DNA of 64,000 nucleotides from Streptomyces sp. NBS 14/10 (lineage in GTDB: Bacteria > Actinomycetota > Actinomycetes > Streptomycetales > Streptomycetaceae): assembly GCF_002224125.1 (NCBI RefSeq), contig NZ_NCSM01000018.1, positions 1-64,000 on the forward strand, written 5' to 3'. The notes below the pieces were generated by a model. It ran no database searches. It had not been told where the DNA came from and saw nothing but the letters and a program-made list of their open reading frames with translations. The first letter of the stretch is position 1. Every line of letters begins with the position of its first letter. This document shows positions 7,288 to 16,447 of this stretch, one piece after another. The position numbers and the translations under genes were made by a program.

Positions 7288-9558
7288 ATGGACGACCTGC
7301 TCCCGGCAGACCCCGATCGGATCGGCCCCTACGTCCTGGAGGGGCGGCTCGGCGCCGGTGGCATGGGGCAGGTCTACCTCGGCAGGTCTCCCGGCGGTCG
7401 CCACGTCGCGGTCAAAGTCATCCGCCCCGAACACGCCAGGAATCCGCAGTTCCGCCGCCGCTTCGCCCGGGAGGTCGAGGCCGCACGGGCGGTCGGCGGC
7501 TTCCACACCGCGCAGGTCATCGCCGCCGACCCCGACGCGACCTCCCCATGGCTGGCCACGGCGTACATCCCCGGCCCCTCCCTGCACAAGGTCGTCACCA
7601 TGGACGGCCCGCTCGCCCCGGACGCCCTGCGCGCCCTGGGGGCCGGGCTCGCCGAAGGACTGGCGGCAATCCACGGCTGCGGACTGGTGCACCGCGATCT
7701 GAAGCCCAGCAACGTCATCATGGCGGCCGACGGGCCACGCATCATCGACTTCGGCATCGCCCGGTCCGTGGACGCCAGCGCGCTGACTTCCCTGGGCGTG
7801 GTCATCGGCACCTTCGCGTTCATGTCGCCGGAGCAGGTACGCGCGGACCAGGCCGGGCCGGCAAGCGATGTGTTCTCGCTCGGCGCCGTCCTGGGCTTCG
7901 CGGCCACGGGGCGCGGCCCCTTCGACGCGGAAACCATTCCCGCGATCGTGCACCGGATCATCAGCGAACCGCCCCGGCTGGGCGACCTGTCGGGGGCCCT
8001 CCGGGACACCATCGAGGCGTGTCTGGCCAAGGAGCCGGACGATCGGCCCGATATCGCGGACGTCCTGGCCACGTTGGCCCCGGACAGCCGGGGCGGCCAG
8101 GTCACCGAAGTAGAAGTAGTGGACAGCAGGGTGCCGTTCGCGGCGCTCGACACCGCGCCGGCCGTCCAGACGCCGACGGCAGTACAGACCGACCCCGCGC
8201 GACCGAGCCGCCGCGCGCTCCTGGGCCTGGCCGGAGGCGCGGCTGCCCTGATCGGTGGTGGGGTGATCGCCGCGAAGAGCCTCGGCGGCGGCAGTGGCAA
8301 CGGTGGCAAGGGGACGGACTCGGACTCGGCGCCGAAGATCGGCGACGTGGCGGAAGCGCGTCCGCTGTGGCGGAGCAGCGTCCCGAGAATCGACTCACTC
8401 ATCGCGTACGAGGGCGGTGTCCTGTGGATGGGGGCTCGGCCCGACCCGGACGAGTCCGCCGAAGCGGTCTGGAGCTTCGACACCGCGGGAAACCCGCGCT
8501 GGAAGCTGCCGCTGCTGGGCTTGGACGCCCTCGGGGCCAGGGGAGTTTGCGCCGGTGTGATCCGCGAGGGGATGCTCTATCTCGGCGCCGGAGGGTCGCT
8601 CCCCGTCGATCCCGCGAGCGATGCGGACGCACAGGTGGTCGCCGTGGATCTCGCGAAAGGGAAGCGGGCATGGTCGGCGCCCGTCGCCCCGCACCCGTTT
8701 TACGTCGGCTCGATGTCCGGTGGGCGGGACGGGATCGTCTACACCACCGGCAGCACGATCGAAAGAGGAAGCTTCAACATGGTCTGGGCGGTGGACATCG
8801 CGTCGCGCCGCAAGATCTGGGAGCGCGAGTTCGACAAGTCCGCCGGATTCGCCACCGTGGTCGTGCCGCCCTCCGGAAACCGGGTGTTTCACCTGCTCTC
8901 CACATACGGCAGCGGACAGCAGGCCCAACTCCAGGTGCTCAACCCCCGGAAGAAGGGCGCTCCTGGATGGACGACGCCTCTGCCCGAGGCCATGGGCGAT
9001 GTCAGCCAACTCCCCAACCTGTGCGCGGCGGGCGGCACCCTCATCTACTCGGCCGACCGTCTGATCGCCTTCGACCCCGCCACCGGAAACCGCATCTGGA
9101 CCAAGAAGCAGCCCGCGAAAGGGTACGGAGGCTTCGGCATCCCGGCGGCGAATGCGAACGGCTCGCAGGTCTTCGTCACCACGCAGACCGCCGACGCCGC
9201 CGGACGTACGACCTTGACGCTCCACGCGTTCGACCCCCGGTCCGGTGACGAGAAGTGGCGCTCTTCCGTGATCCCCGAAGGCAAGGTCGGCCTGGTGAAC
9301 CTTCTGGTCGCCGACTCCACCGTCTACGTCCTGGTCGGCCAGCGGATCGCCACCGACGTGGGCTACTACTACGAGCCGGACGACGACTATCGGTGGCCGT
9401 TCATCTGGGCCGTGAACGCGGCGAACGGTAAGTCACGGTGGAGGTACAAGCCGTCGGAGACCTTCGAAGCCGCGGTCGGTTTCGGGCGGGTCTACGTCGC
9501 CATCGGCGACAGCATCACCGCGCTGTCGGCCACCGCGGCGGCGGGCCGCGCGGGCTAG
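7288..9558 (+). CDS. Membrane-anchored Ser/Thr protein kinase with PQQ-type beta-propeller
   Basis: A 756-residue Hanks-type kinase. The kinase domain (about 12-270) carries the Gly loop GAGGMG, K43 in VAVKV, HRDLKPSN (catalytic D137) and DFG 154-156. A hydrophobic stretch near 308-330 preceded by PSRRAL could be a single membrane helix and is Tat-like in appearance. Residues ~350-750 form PQQ/Kelch-like propeller repeats (repeated WSFDTAGNPRW, WAVDIA...KIWE, AFDPATGNRIW), placing the sensor outside the cytoplasm. This kinase-plus-propeller design is frequent in Streptomyces, and ligands are mostly unknown. Start ATG follows GGACGCTG; the SD is modest. The substrate is not evident from neighbours. 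Confidence 0.9.
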   Translation: MDDLLPADPDRIGPYVLEGRLGAGGMGQVYLGRSPGGRHVAVKVIRPEHARNPQFRRRFAREVEAARAVGGFHTAQVIAADPDATSPWLATAYIPGPSLHKVVTMDGPLAPDALRALGAGLAEGLAAIHGCGLVHRDLKPSNVIMAADGPRIIDFGIARSVDASALTSLGVVIGTFAFMSPEQVRADQAGPASDVFSLGAVLGFAATGRGPFDAETIPAIVHRIISEPPRLGDLSGALRDTIEACLAKEPDDRPDIADVLATLAPDSRGGQVTEVEVVDSRVPFAALDTAPAVQTPTAVQTDPARPSRRALLGLAGGAAALIGGGVIAAKSLGGGSGNGGKGTDSDSAPKIGDVAEARPLWRSSVPRIDSLIAYEGGVLWMGARPDPDESAEAVWSFDTAGNPRWKLPLLGLDALGARGVCAGVIREGMLYLGAGGSLPVDPASDADAQVVAVDLAKGKRAWSAPVAPHPFYVGSMSGGRDGIVYTTGSTIERGSFNMVWAVDIASRRKIWEREFDKSAGFATVVVPPSGNRVFHLLSTYGSGQQAQLQVLNPRKKGAPGWTTPLPEAMGDVSQLPNLCAAGGTLIYSADRLIAFDPATGNRIWTKKQPAKGYGGFGIPAANANGSQVFVTTQTADAAGRTTLTLHAFDPRSGDEKWRSSVIPEGKVGLVNLLVADSTVYVLVGQRIATDVGYYYEPDDDYRWPFIWAVNAANGKSRWRYKPSETFEAAVGFGRVYVAIGDSITALSATAAAGRAG

Positions 9559-9642
9559 GCGCGCGAGTAGTTCCGACGCGAGGCCATTGGCCCGTGCGCC
9601 AGAGAACCAACGGCGAGCCGCTGTGACTGCTCGCGGGCGTTC

Positions 9643-10311
9643 ATGGCGTACGCGGAACGGGCGGTGTCCATCAGGGAGTACGCGGCGCACGTCGTCCTCG
9701 GCCTGTTACAGACGAAGGACTACGCGAGGGCTGTCCTGAGCGTTGGTCTGTCGCTCACCGGAGAGGAGCATTTGAAGGAGCGGGTCGCTGCCCGCCTCGG
9801 TCGGCAGAACCGGCTCACGTCCCCCGACCGCCCCGACCTGTGGGTCGTCTTGGACGAGTCAGTGCTGAGGCGCCCGGTCGGCGGCGCGGCCGTCATGCGG
9901 GAGCAGTTGGCCCGGCTGCTGGAGGCAGCGGAGCAGCGCCACATCACGGTGCAGGTGCTGCCGTTCGAGCAGGGCGAGCACGATGTGATGGGCGGTTCCA
10001 TGACTGTGCTGACGTTGCCGGACGGCTCGGAGGTGGCCTACACCGAGGGCGCCCATTACGGCCAACTCATCGAAGAGCCAAGCGAAGTCAGGCGTTTTGC
10101 GGTGACCTACGATCGGCTGCGGGCAGTATCACTGCCCCCACACATGTCTCTCGACATGATCCGATCCGTGATGGAGGACAACTACCGTGGAGCGAGTGTC
10201 CCGTCCCGATCTGAACGGCGTCACCTGGCACAAAAGCAGCTACAGCAATCAGGCCGGTGGCGACTGCGTGGAGGTGGCCGACGGGATCCCTGGCGTCGTA
10301 CCAGTCCGTGA
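9643..10311 (+). pseudogene. DUF5753 regulator fragment lacking its HTH domain
   Basis: The encoded 222 residues contain the ligand/partner domain of XRE-DUF5753 regulators (GLLQTKDYARAVL, LWVVLDESVLRRPVGG, QVLPFEQGEHDVMGGSM, YTEGAHYGQLIEEP). Intact proteins carry an ~80-residue XRE helix-turn-helix before this, but the frame upstream is blocked by a TAG at 9568-9570 and shows no HTH. The frame also overruns the start of the DUF397 gene by 125 bp, whereas such pairs usually just abut, which suggests a 3' frameshift as well. Without the HTH it is unlikely to bind DNA, so I treat it as decayed. A short DUF5753-only protein remains possible. Confidence 0.7.
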
Positions 10312-10408
10312 CAGCAAAAACCCTCAAGGCCCGGCGCTGCTCTTCCCGGCGACGTCCTGGGCGGACTTCATAACCAGACTGAAGACCGGCCACCGGAGCC
10401 GGTCGTAG
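10187..10408 (+). CDS. DUF397 small protein
   Basis: A 73-residue protein of the DUF397 family: SRPDLNGVTWHKSSYS, CVEVADG, VPVRDSKNPQGP and WADFITRLK are the family landmarks. DUF397 genes are nearly always next to XRE-DUF5753 regulators; members of these WhiJ-associated families act in developmental control. GTG start at 10187. Its regulator partner just upstream looks broken, so it may be an orphan. The last codons and terminator recur imperfectly at 15318-15412. Confidence 0.85.
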   Translation: MERVSRPDLNGVTWHKSSYSNQAGGDCVEVADGIPGVVPVRDSKNPQGPALLFPATSWADFITRLKTGHRSRS

Positions 10409-10463
10409 TCAGCCGTACCCAGCGTTCCCGCCCAGCCGGGCCCTCGTACACGGGGGCCCGGCG
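10379..10463 (+). repeat. Left copy of a direct repeat bracketing the TCS/MMPL module
   Basis: It covers the last DUF397 codons, the stop and the terminator. Starting at AAGACCGGCCACC and running through GGAGCCGGTCGTAGTCAGCC to GGGGGCCCGG, it matches 15318-15412 in the same orientation, apart from a ~16-bp insertion and scattered substitutions in the right copy. The copies are too long and gene-like for an IS target duplication; they look like duplicated gene ends. Confidence 0.75.
10435..10462 (+). terminator. Terminator of the DUF397 gene
   Basis: Inverted repeat gccgggccc/gggcccggc (10435-10443 and 10454-10462) lies 27 bp after the DUF397 stop. Confidence 0.65.
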
Positions 10464-10529
10464 TGGTTGCCGGGTGCGATGCTGGTCATCTGGTCCTCCC
10501 CTGCTGTCCCCAGCGACGCTCTAATCCTG

Positions 10530-10539
10530 GTCTCAGGTT
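10530..10539 (+). promoter_or_regulatory. GTCTCAGGTT motif upstream of the response regulator gene
   Basis: The same 10-mer occurs, on the opposite strand, ahead of the MMPL gene at 15150-15159. In this copy it lies 52-61 bp before the regulator's GTG start. It is a candidate binding site for the response regulator itself, inferred from being shared between the two promoters of one module. Confidence 0.45.
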
Positions 10540-10590
10540 GACCGGGGACAATGAGCGGCAAAAACATCGACTGGAAGGGGGCGGGCCGGC

Positions 10591-11283
10591 GTGCGGATCA
10601 TGATCGCGGATGATGAAGCGGCCATCCGTGAGTCGCTGGAGCGGGTGCTCCAGGTCGAGGGTTACGACACCAGCACCGTCGCCAACGGTCTCGCCGTGCT
10701 CGACGGGGTCGGTGGGGCCGGCGGTGACACGCTGGATCTGCTGATCCTCGACGTGATGATGCCCCGCCTCGGCGGGTTGGAGACCTGCCGGCGGTTGCGG
10801 GCCGCGGGTCGGGATCTGCCGGTGCTGATGCTGACCGCCCGTGACCAGGTCTCCGACCGGGTCACGGGGCTGGACGCGGGCGCCGACGACTACCTGCCCA
10901 AGCCGTTCGCCACCGAGGAGTTACTGGCCCGGGTGCGGGCCCTGCTGCGCCGGCGCACGCCGACCGACGAGGAGTCGCAGATCCTGTCGTTCGCCGACGT
11001 CCGGATCGATCCCGACAGGTTCCAGGCGTGGCGGGGCGGGCGGCCGCTGTACCTGACCCGGACCGAGTTCTCCCTCCTTCAGGTCCTCGTGCGCAACGCG
11101 ACCCGGGTCTTGACCCGCGACGCGCTGTTCGAGGCGATCTGGGGCTTCGACATGAGCGCCACCGCCAACAACCTCCAGGTATACGTGAGCTACCTGCGCC
11201 GCAAGATGGAGGCCGAGGGTGAGCCACGATTGATCTACACGCTGCGCGGCCTGGGATACACGTTGCGGGAGACTCCTCCGTGA
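10591..11283 (+). CDS. OmpR/PhoB-family response regulator
   Basis: A 230-residue two-domain regulator. The receiver domain has the acidic pair in IADDE, the phospho-acceptor Asp in LILDVMMPR, the Thr in LMLTARD and the Lys in YLPKPF. The C-terminal winged helix (about 130-228) carries the [15 protein letters not shown] and [11 protein letters not shown] elements. Start is GTG 10591 after a GGAAGGGGGCGGG tract. It overlaps the histidine kinase gene by 4 bp, so the two are one operon. It resembles MprA/CseB-type envelope-stress regulators, and the divergently placed MMPL exporter is its obvious target. Confidence 0.93.
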   Translation: MRIMIADDEAAIRESLERVLQVEGYDTSTVANGLAVLDGVGGAGGDTLDLLILDVMMPRLGGLETCRRLRAAGRDLPVLMLTARDQVSDRVTGLDAGADDYLPKPFATEELLARVRALLRRRTPTDEESQILSFADVRIDPDRFQAWRGGRPLYLTRTEFSLLQVLVRNATRVLTRDALFEAIWGFDMSATANNLQVYVSYLRRKMEAEGEPRLIYTLRGLGYTLRETPP

Positions 11284-12731
11284 GCAGGCCCGCCGGCCGG
11301 GAACCGCGCCGGCTGACCCGATGGTGGCGTCGGCGGTCCCTGCGGACCAGGCTGACGGTGATCGCGGCGACGGCCATCGCGGTCAGCGTGTTCGTGGCCT
11401 TCCAGGTGGCCAGCGAGCTACTGGGCTGGGAGCTGCGGGACACCGCTGAGAATCAGCTGCGCGCCGACTCCCGCGTCCTGGCGACGAACGCGGAGCGCGC
11501 CGGTCTGGCGCAGGTCCAGCTACCGCCGTATCCCGGATCCGGTCGGCTGGTGCGGGTCATCCTGCCCGACGGCTCGATCCGGACGCCGGCCGGCCAGCCC
11601 TCGCTGCCTCCGGTCAGCGAGCACGCCGGGCGCGTGGCGCAGGGCGCGTCGGCCGACCTGATGGAGTCGAACGACAGCGACGAGGACGGCTACCTCATCT
11701 ACACGCTGCGGGCGGGCGACGGCGCGGTCCAGGTGGCCCGCGTCGTCGACGACGGCCCGATCAACCAGTTCGGGTTGGGCATGCTGCTGATCGGGCTGCT
11801 CTGCATGGTCGGCGGCGCCCTTGTCGGGCGGACCGTGGCGCGGACCGGGCTGGCACCGATCGACCGGCTGACCGCCGCAGCGGTACGTGTCGCGCACACC
11901 CGGGATCTCGACGCCGACATCCCGGATGAGGGCGGTGGGGAGATCCGGCGGCTGATCCAGTCGATCAACGACATGCTCGCCGCGCTCCGGGACTCCCGGC
12001 GGGCCCAGCGGCTGCTCGCCGAGGACGCCGCCCACGAGCTCAAGACCCCGCTCACCAGCCTGCGCCTCAACGTCGAGCTGCTGATCCGGCTCGATCGGCG
12101 CGGCACCCTGGACAGCGCACTGCCGGCGGAGAGCCGGACCCGGCTACTCAGCGATCTCGGCGCCCAGGTGGCCGAGTTGAGCACCCTTGCCGCCGAGCTG
12201 ACCGACCTGGCGCGCGGTGACGTCAGCGACGAGAGCACCGAGGTGCTCGACCTCGCCGACGTGGTGGCGGCCGCCGCGACCCGGGCGCGTTCCCGCGTAC
12301 CCGACATCGAGGTCGCGCTCGACGTGACCTCTGTGTGGGTGAGCGGGCGTCCCGCTGCGCTCGAGCGGGCCGTGCTCAACCTCATCGACAACGCCGGCAA
12401 GTGGTCCCCCGCGGACCAGCCGGTCCAGGTCCGGCTCCGTGCCGAGGGCGCGTCGGCGGTGCTCGAGGTCGACGACGCCGGGCCGGGCATCGACGCCGCC
12501 GACGTACCGCGGGTGTTCGACCGGTTCTACCGTGCCGACAGCGCCCGGGCGTTGCCGGGATCCGGTCTGGGGCTGTCGATCGTGCAGCGGGTCGTCGACG
12601 CCCACGGCGGCCGGGCCACCGTCGCCCGCTCCGCACGCGGTGGCGCGCTGCTTCGGGTCGACCTTCCGGCCGCGGCCCCGCCCGCCCCGATCGCGCGTCT
12701 CACCGCCGGGGAGGACACCGCGGCGCGCTGA
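11280..12731 (+). CDS. Sensor histidine kinase of the OmpR-type system
   Basis: A 483-residue membrane kinase. TM1 is at about 24-44, an extracytoplasmic loop of ~115 residues follows, and TM2 is at about 165-185. A HAMP-like linker comes next. The HisKA domain contains H252 in [11 protein letters not shown]. The HATPase has N-box [12 protein letters not shown]1 DDAGPGI, F-box VFDRFYR and G2 GSGLGLSIV. The GTG start shares GTGA with the regulator stop. The 3' end of the gene is partly duplicated just downstream (12702-12885), a sign of rearrangement. Ligand unknown; cell-envelope or drug stress would suit the linked MMPL exporter. Confidence 0.93.
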   Translation: MSRPAGREPRRLTRWWRRRSLRTRLTVIAATAIAVSVFVAFQVASELLGWELRDTAENQLRADSRVLATNAERAGLAQVQLPPYPGSGRLVRVILPDGSIRTPAGQPSLPPVSEHAGRVAQGASADLMESNDSDEDGYLIYTLRAGDGAVQVARVVDDGPINQFGLGMLLIGLLCMVGGALVGRTVARTGLAPIDRLTAAAVRVAHTRDLDADIPDEGGGEIRRLIQSINDMLAALRDSRRAQRLLAEDAAHELKTPLTSLRLNVELLIRLDRRGTLDSALPAESRTRLLSDLGAQVAELSTLAAELTDLARGDVSDESTEVLDLADVVAAAATRARSRVPDIEVALDVTSVWVSGRPAALERAVLNLIDNAGKWSPADQPVQVRLRAEGASAVLEVDDAGPGIDAADVPRVFDRFYRADSARALPGSGLGLSIVQRVVDAHGGRATVARSARGGALLRVDLPAAAPPAPIARLTAGEDTAAR

Positions 12732-12885
12732 CCCGCCCCGGCGGCGCGGCGCAGGACAAGGGACGGCGGCCCTCGGGCATGGCCCCGCGCGGCTCACCGT
12801 CGGGGCAGGACACCGCGATGCGCCGACCCCAGCCCCGGCCCCGGCGTGTGGCGCAGGACCAAAGGGCGGCGACCGTCGGGCCCAT
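12702..12885 (+). repeat. Imperfect tandem duplication of the kinase 3' end
   Basis: Two units of ~80-90 bp, starting near 12702 and 12797, share ACCGyCGGGG.AGGACACCGCG, then GGCGCAGGAC.AAGGG and TCGGGC.CATG. The first unit contains the kinase stop codon; the second is untranslated. No other feature is seen between the kinase and the converging MMPL gene. Confidence 0.6.
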
Positions 12886-12886
12886 G

Positions 12887-12923
12887 AAAAAATCCGGGAC
12901 GGGCCTGGGTCCCCGTCCCGGAT
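12887..12923 (-). terminator. Rho-independent terminator of the MMPL gene
   Basis: Twelve-bp perfect arms (12892-12903 with 12912-12923) are followed, on the minus strand, by a run of six T. This is one of the few classical U-tract terminators in the window, and it sits 20 bp after the MMPL stop codon. Confidence 0.8.
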
Positions 12924-12942
12924 CTCGTCCGTGCCGCCGCGC

Positions 12943-15090
12943 TCACCGTTGCAGCGCGGGCTCCTCATCGTCGGCGAGCGGCTGTTGACCGTCCGGCAGC
13001 TCCGCCGCTGGACGGGACAGCCGGCTCGGCCACCAGATCCGGCGGCCGATCAGCAAGGTGAGGGCGGGCACCAGGACCGACCGCACCAGCAGGGCGTCGA
13101 GCAGCACGCCGAAGGCGACCAGGAACCCGACCTGGATCAGCATCACCAGCGGAAGTGTGGCGAGGACCGCGAACGTGGCCGCCAGGACCAGGCCTGCCGA
13201 GGTGATGACGCCACCGGTGGCCGAGAGGGCTTTGAGCATGCCCTCTCTGGTGCCGAGACGCACGGTCTCCTCCCGGGCCCGGCTGGCCAGGAAGATGTTG
13301 TAGTCGACGCCGAGCGCCACCAGGAACAGGAATGCCAGCAGCGGCACCGAATAGTCCATACCCTTGAACCCGAGGATCGTGTCGAAGACGAACACGCTGC
13401 CGCCGAAGGCCGCGGCGAATGAGACGATCACAGTGGCCATCAGGACCAGCGGGGCCAGGATCGCGCGCAGCAGCAGCCCGAGGACGATCAGGACGACGGC
13501 GAGCACCAGCGGGATCACCAACTTCTCGTCGCGCTTGGTGGTCACCTCGGTGTCGAGGTTCTCCGCACTCGGCCCGCCGACGATCGCCTCCGCCCCGCTC
13601 ACCGCGTGCACGGCGGTGCGCACCCGCTTGATCGTGTCGTACTCTGCGACGGTGTCCGGCGCGTCCTTCGGGAACACGGAGATGTTGGCCCAGCCACCGC
13701 TGGTCTGCTCCGGGATGGCCAGGGCCACACCGCGAGTGTCCTTGACGATGCCGAGCACCCGCTCCTGGTGCGCCGGCCGCGTGAAGATCGTCATCGGCTG
13801 GCCGCCGAGCTCCGGGAAGTGCTGGCGGAGAACGGTGAAGCCGGTGACCGACTCCGGCGCGGACAGGAACTGGTCCTGCTCCCGCAGGGCGCCGGTGTTG
13901 CCCGCCAGCCCGAGGGCGAGCACGCCGAGGACTCCGAGCGAGCCGAGCGTCGCCACCCACCGGCGGCGGCTGATGGCGGTGCCGAGCCGTCCCCACAGCC
14001 CCGGCTTCTCCTCCACGGCCGTGCTGAACCGCGGGATGGCCGGCCAGAAGATCCGCCTGCCGAGCACCACGAGCACCGCCGGGAACAGCGTCAGCATGGC
14101 CACCAGCGCGCACAGGATGCCGGCCGCACCGATCGGGCCCAACCCGCTGGTGCTGTTCAGGTCCGCGACGAGCAGGCAGAGCAGGCCGGCGACCACGGTG
14201 GCCGCGGACGCGACGATAGCCGGGGCCGCGCCGCGTAACGCGTGGACCATCGCGACCCGGACGTTCTCATGGTGGTGCAGTGCCTCCCGATATCGAGCGA
14301 TGAGCAACAGCGCGTAGTCCGTGCCGACGCCGAATACCAGGATCGTCAGCAGCGCCGAGTTCTGGTCGTTGACCACGATGCCGAAGCCCTTGACGAGCAG
14401 GTAGACGGTCCCCATCGAGGTCAGTGCGGCCGCGCCAACGGCCACCAGCGGGATGATCCACAACACCGGGCTGCGGTAGGTGAGGATGAGCAGGAGCGTG
14501 ACGACGACGATGGTGGTGAGGAGGACCTGCACGTCGATGCCGTCGAAGACGGCATCCATGTCGCCGTCGATCGCGCCCGGGCCGGTCACGTCGAGTTCCA
14601 GGCCGGAGGGGCGGTCCTTCGCGGCGTCACGCAACGGGCCGACGATGTCCTCCGGTGCGCCGTAGGCCGTGCTCACCTCGAGGGTGAACATCATCGCCTT
14701 GCGGTCGGTGGAGGGGCTCGTCGGTGAGCCCTCGTCCTCGCCGGCCGCCGCCGTCGCCTTCGGCGGGTACCGCTTGGCAAGGGTGTTGTAGTGGCGCTCG
14801 ACCGTCGCGCGGTCGGCGTCGGTCATGCCGCCGGCGCGGTGGTACACGAAGACGAACGTGTTGTTGTCACCGCCGGGGAGACGGTCGTCCAGCACCGCCA
14901 CCTTGGTGGACTCGGCACTGGCCGGCAGGGTGTCCACGGCGCTGTCGGTGGTGACCGAGCTCAACTTCCCGCTCAGCGGCACCATGCCCGCCGCCAGCAC
15001 CAGCCACAAGCCAATCACCAACCATGGCACCCACCGGCCTGCCAACCGACCGGCCGGCGCTTCCCCGGACGGCGCTGCGCTGACTGCCAT
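12943..15090 (-). CDS. MMPL/RND-family membrane transporter
   Basis: A 715-residue MmpL-type permease. TM1 (LVIGLWLVLAAG) is followed by a large extracytoplasmic loop, a five-helix block with the GVGTDYALLLIARYRE signature, a second outer loop, and a second five-helix block with the matching GVDYNIFLASRAREE motif. These proton-relay motifs define the family, which exports lipids, siderophores or drugs. I place the start at ATG 15090 because AGGAGG lies six bases upstream; a farther ATG at 15117 has no SD. It converges with the two-component operon. Shared motifs upstream suggest control by that regulator. Confidence 0.92.
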   Translation of the reverse strand: MAVSAAPSGEAPAGRLAGRWVPWLVIGLWLVLAAGMVPLSGKLSSVTTDSAVDTLPASAESTKVAVLDDRLPGGDNNTFVFVYHRAGGMTDADRATVERHYNTLAKRYPPKATAAAGEDEGSPTSPSTDRKAMMFTLEVSTAYGAPEDIVGPLRDAAKDRPSGLELDVTGPGAIDGDMDAVFDGIDVQVLLTTIVVVTLLLILTYRSPVLWIIPLVAVGAAALTSMGTVYLLVKGFGIVVNDQNSALLTILVFGVGTDYALLLIARYREALHHHENVRVAMVHALRGAAPAIVASAATVVAGLLCLLVADLNSTSGLGPIGAAGILCALVAMLTLFPAVLVVLGRRIFWPAIPRFSTAVEEKPGLWGRLGTAISRRRWVATLGSLGVLGVLALGLAGNTGALREQDQFLSAPESVTGFTVLRQHFPELGGQPMTIFTRPAHQERVLGIVKDTRGVALAIPEQTSGGWANISVFPKDAPDTVAEYDTIKRVRTAVHAVSGAEAIVGGPSAENLDTEVTTKRDEKLVIPLVLAVVLIVLGLLLRAILAPLVLMATVIVSFAAAFGGSVFVFDTILGFKGMDYSVPLLAFLFLVALGVDYNIFLASRAREETVRLGTREGMLKALSATGGVITSAGLVLAATFAVLATLPLVMLIQVGFLVAFGVLLDALLVRSVLVPALTLLIGRRIWWPSRLSRPAAELPDGQQPLADDEEPALQR

Positions 15091-15149
15091 CACTAGCCTC
15101 CTGCATACGGGTTGCATCGCTTATCTGGATGCCTACTTCCTACTGAGCG

Positions 15150-15181
15150 AACCTGAGACGACTGTTAATACGGTGCTCAGG
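15150..15181 (-). promoter_or_regulatory. CTCAGG-type sites upstream of the MMPL gene
   Basis: On the minus strand, GTCTCAGGTT occupies 15159-15150 (identical to 10530-10539), and an inverted CCTGAG lies at 15181-15176. They are 60-91 bp ahead of the MMPL start codon, where an OmpR-family activator would bind. Confidence 0.45.
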
Positions 15182-15285
15182 CCGGTTGGCCGAACCGGAT
15201 GAGCAACGCGTCGACGTCCACCCGGTCCGTGCGGGCGGTGACGGTGTTGACCCGTCCGGTCCACGCGGCCGCGGGGCTGAACGGT

Positions 15286-15314
15286 GAGGTTCCCCCGCTG
15301 TGCGGGGGAACCTC
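15286..15314. terminator. Perfect 13-bp hairpin at the right junction of the inserted module
   Basis: Arms 15286-15298 and 15302-15314 (gaggttcccccgc and its complement) with a 3-nt loop. It lies directly before the right direct-repeat copy. It could be a terminator or a structure involved in the insertion; only one copy exists, so it is not a CRISPR array. Confidence 0.5.
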
Positions 15315-15317
15315 AAC

Positions 15318-15412
15318 TCAAGACCGGCCACCGTCCCTGAGCCCACCGGGAGCCGGTCGTAGTCAGCCGTAGTCGGCGTTCCTGCCTCGCCGGGACCTCG
15401 TACGCGGGGGCC
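15318..15412 (+). repeat. Right copy of the direct repeat bracketing the TCS/MMPL module
   Basis: Same orientation as 10379-10463, with matching AAGACCGGCCACC, GGAGCCGGTCGTAGTCAGCC and the terminator-like CCTCGTACGCGGGGGCCCGG. Only the 3' tail of a DUF397 gene is present here, with no coding remainder upstream. Confidence 0.75.
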
Positions 15413-15625
15413 CGGTGGGCCACGAACTCCCCTAAAGAACCTGAGGTAAAGAACCCCCCACCCACCCTCCCTTCCCGCACATCACCCGTACGGGTGACCG
15501 GCTTGCGGGTGTGGGATGCAGGCGGTTACGTTCGCGGCAACACAACCCCAAACAGACGACGGCCCCCGGCCGGGACTGGCATCCCGAACGAGGGCCTGAC
15601 CGATCAGGAAGAAACAGGCTTCCCG

Positions 15626-16447
15626 ATGGCTGACACGCAGTCTAACGCGCATGCGCGCGCCGACGCCGGAGCGTCGACCTCCGGCGTGATCCACATCCGT
15701 ACCCGTCTCAACGCCAACTTCACCGTCATCGCCAACGCCCTCGCACAGCGGCGCGGCAGCGCGGTCACGATCGGCGTGGCGGCCTACATCCTCTCGCTGC
15801 CGGATGGCGCACCCGTGAGCATCGCCGCACTGTGCGAGCACTTCACGGAGGGCGAGATCCTGATCTCGCGGGCGCTGCGGGAGTTGGAGGCCGCCGGTTA
15901 CCTGGAGCGGCGCCGCGAACGCGGGCCCGGCGGGCTGATCCGTACGCGTACGTACGTCCGCGACGTACCGCAACGGGACCTGCCCACCTCGCCACCGCGC
16001 CCGCAACAACCCACCCCACCAGCGCCGGAACCCGCCCCCGCAGCCACTCCCCCGCCGACGCCGCCACTCGCCGAGGCCGACGAACAGGCCGTCGCCGTCC
16101 TCGCCTCGCTGCGGATCGCCGACCCACGGCTGATCCTCTCCAGGCGCGAAGTGGCCGAGCTGGCCCCGGCGGTCACTCAGTGGCTCGCGGCGGGCGTGGG
16201 CCCCAGGCAGATCACCGGCGCACTCACCACCGGCCTCCCGGACCGCTTACTCGCCCGCCCAGCCCGGATCCTGGCCTCCCGCCTCAGCGAGCCGCCCCTT
16301 GCCGTCCCTCAGTCCGCCGCTGGCGTGCCCCGGACATCGCCGGTAAATCCCCTGCCGTGGCAGACCTGCGACGGCTGCGAACGCGCCTTCCGCGCGGCGG
16401 AACCCTCTCGCTGCCGCGACTGCAGAGAGCTGTCCGTGGCCTGCTGA
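15626..16447 (+). CDS. Winged-helix DNA-binding protein with C-terminal zinc-finger-like motif
   Basis: A 273-residue protein. Residues ~20-110 form a winged helix-turn-helix (FTVIANALAQRRGSAVTIGVAAYIL, SRALRELEAAGYLERRRER). A Pro/Ala-rich linker spans ~118-150, a small helical region (~155-225) follows, and the C-terminus has CDGCERAF...CRDCRELSVAC, a Cys4-type motif. Such proteins are multi-copy in Streptomyces and are thought to be transcription factors. The ATG at 15626 is chosen because the domain starts soon after; GGAAG lies about 14 nt upstream. The 200 bp before it (15413-15625) hold no gene but a GC-rich leader (GAGGGCCTGACCGATCAGG) that I recall in front of related genes. Confidence 0.75.
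   Translation: MADTQSNAHARADAGASTSGVIHIRTRLNANFTVIANALAQRRGSAVTIGVAAYILSLPDGAPVSIAALCEHFTEGEILISRALRELEAAGYLERRRERGPGGLIRTRTYVRDVPQRDLPTSPPRPQQPTPPAPEPAPAATPPPTPPLAEADEQAVAVLASLRIADPRLILSRREVAELAPAVTQWLAAGVGPRQITGALTTGLPDRLLARPARILASRLSEPPLAVPQSAAGVPRTSPVNPLPWQTCDGCERAFRAAEPSRCRDCRELSVAC

Noticed and set aside
15286..15314. Possible CRISPR repeat
   Set aside because: Only one copy of the hairpin, no spacers and no cas genes.
10379..15412. Integrative element with integrase and att sites
   Set aside because: No integrase, excisionase or tRNA is present; the repeats are gene ends.
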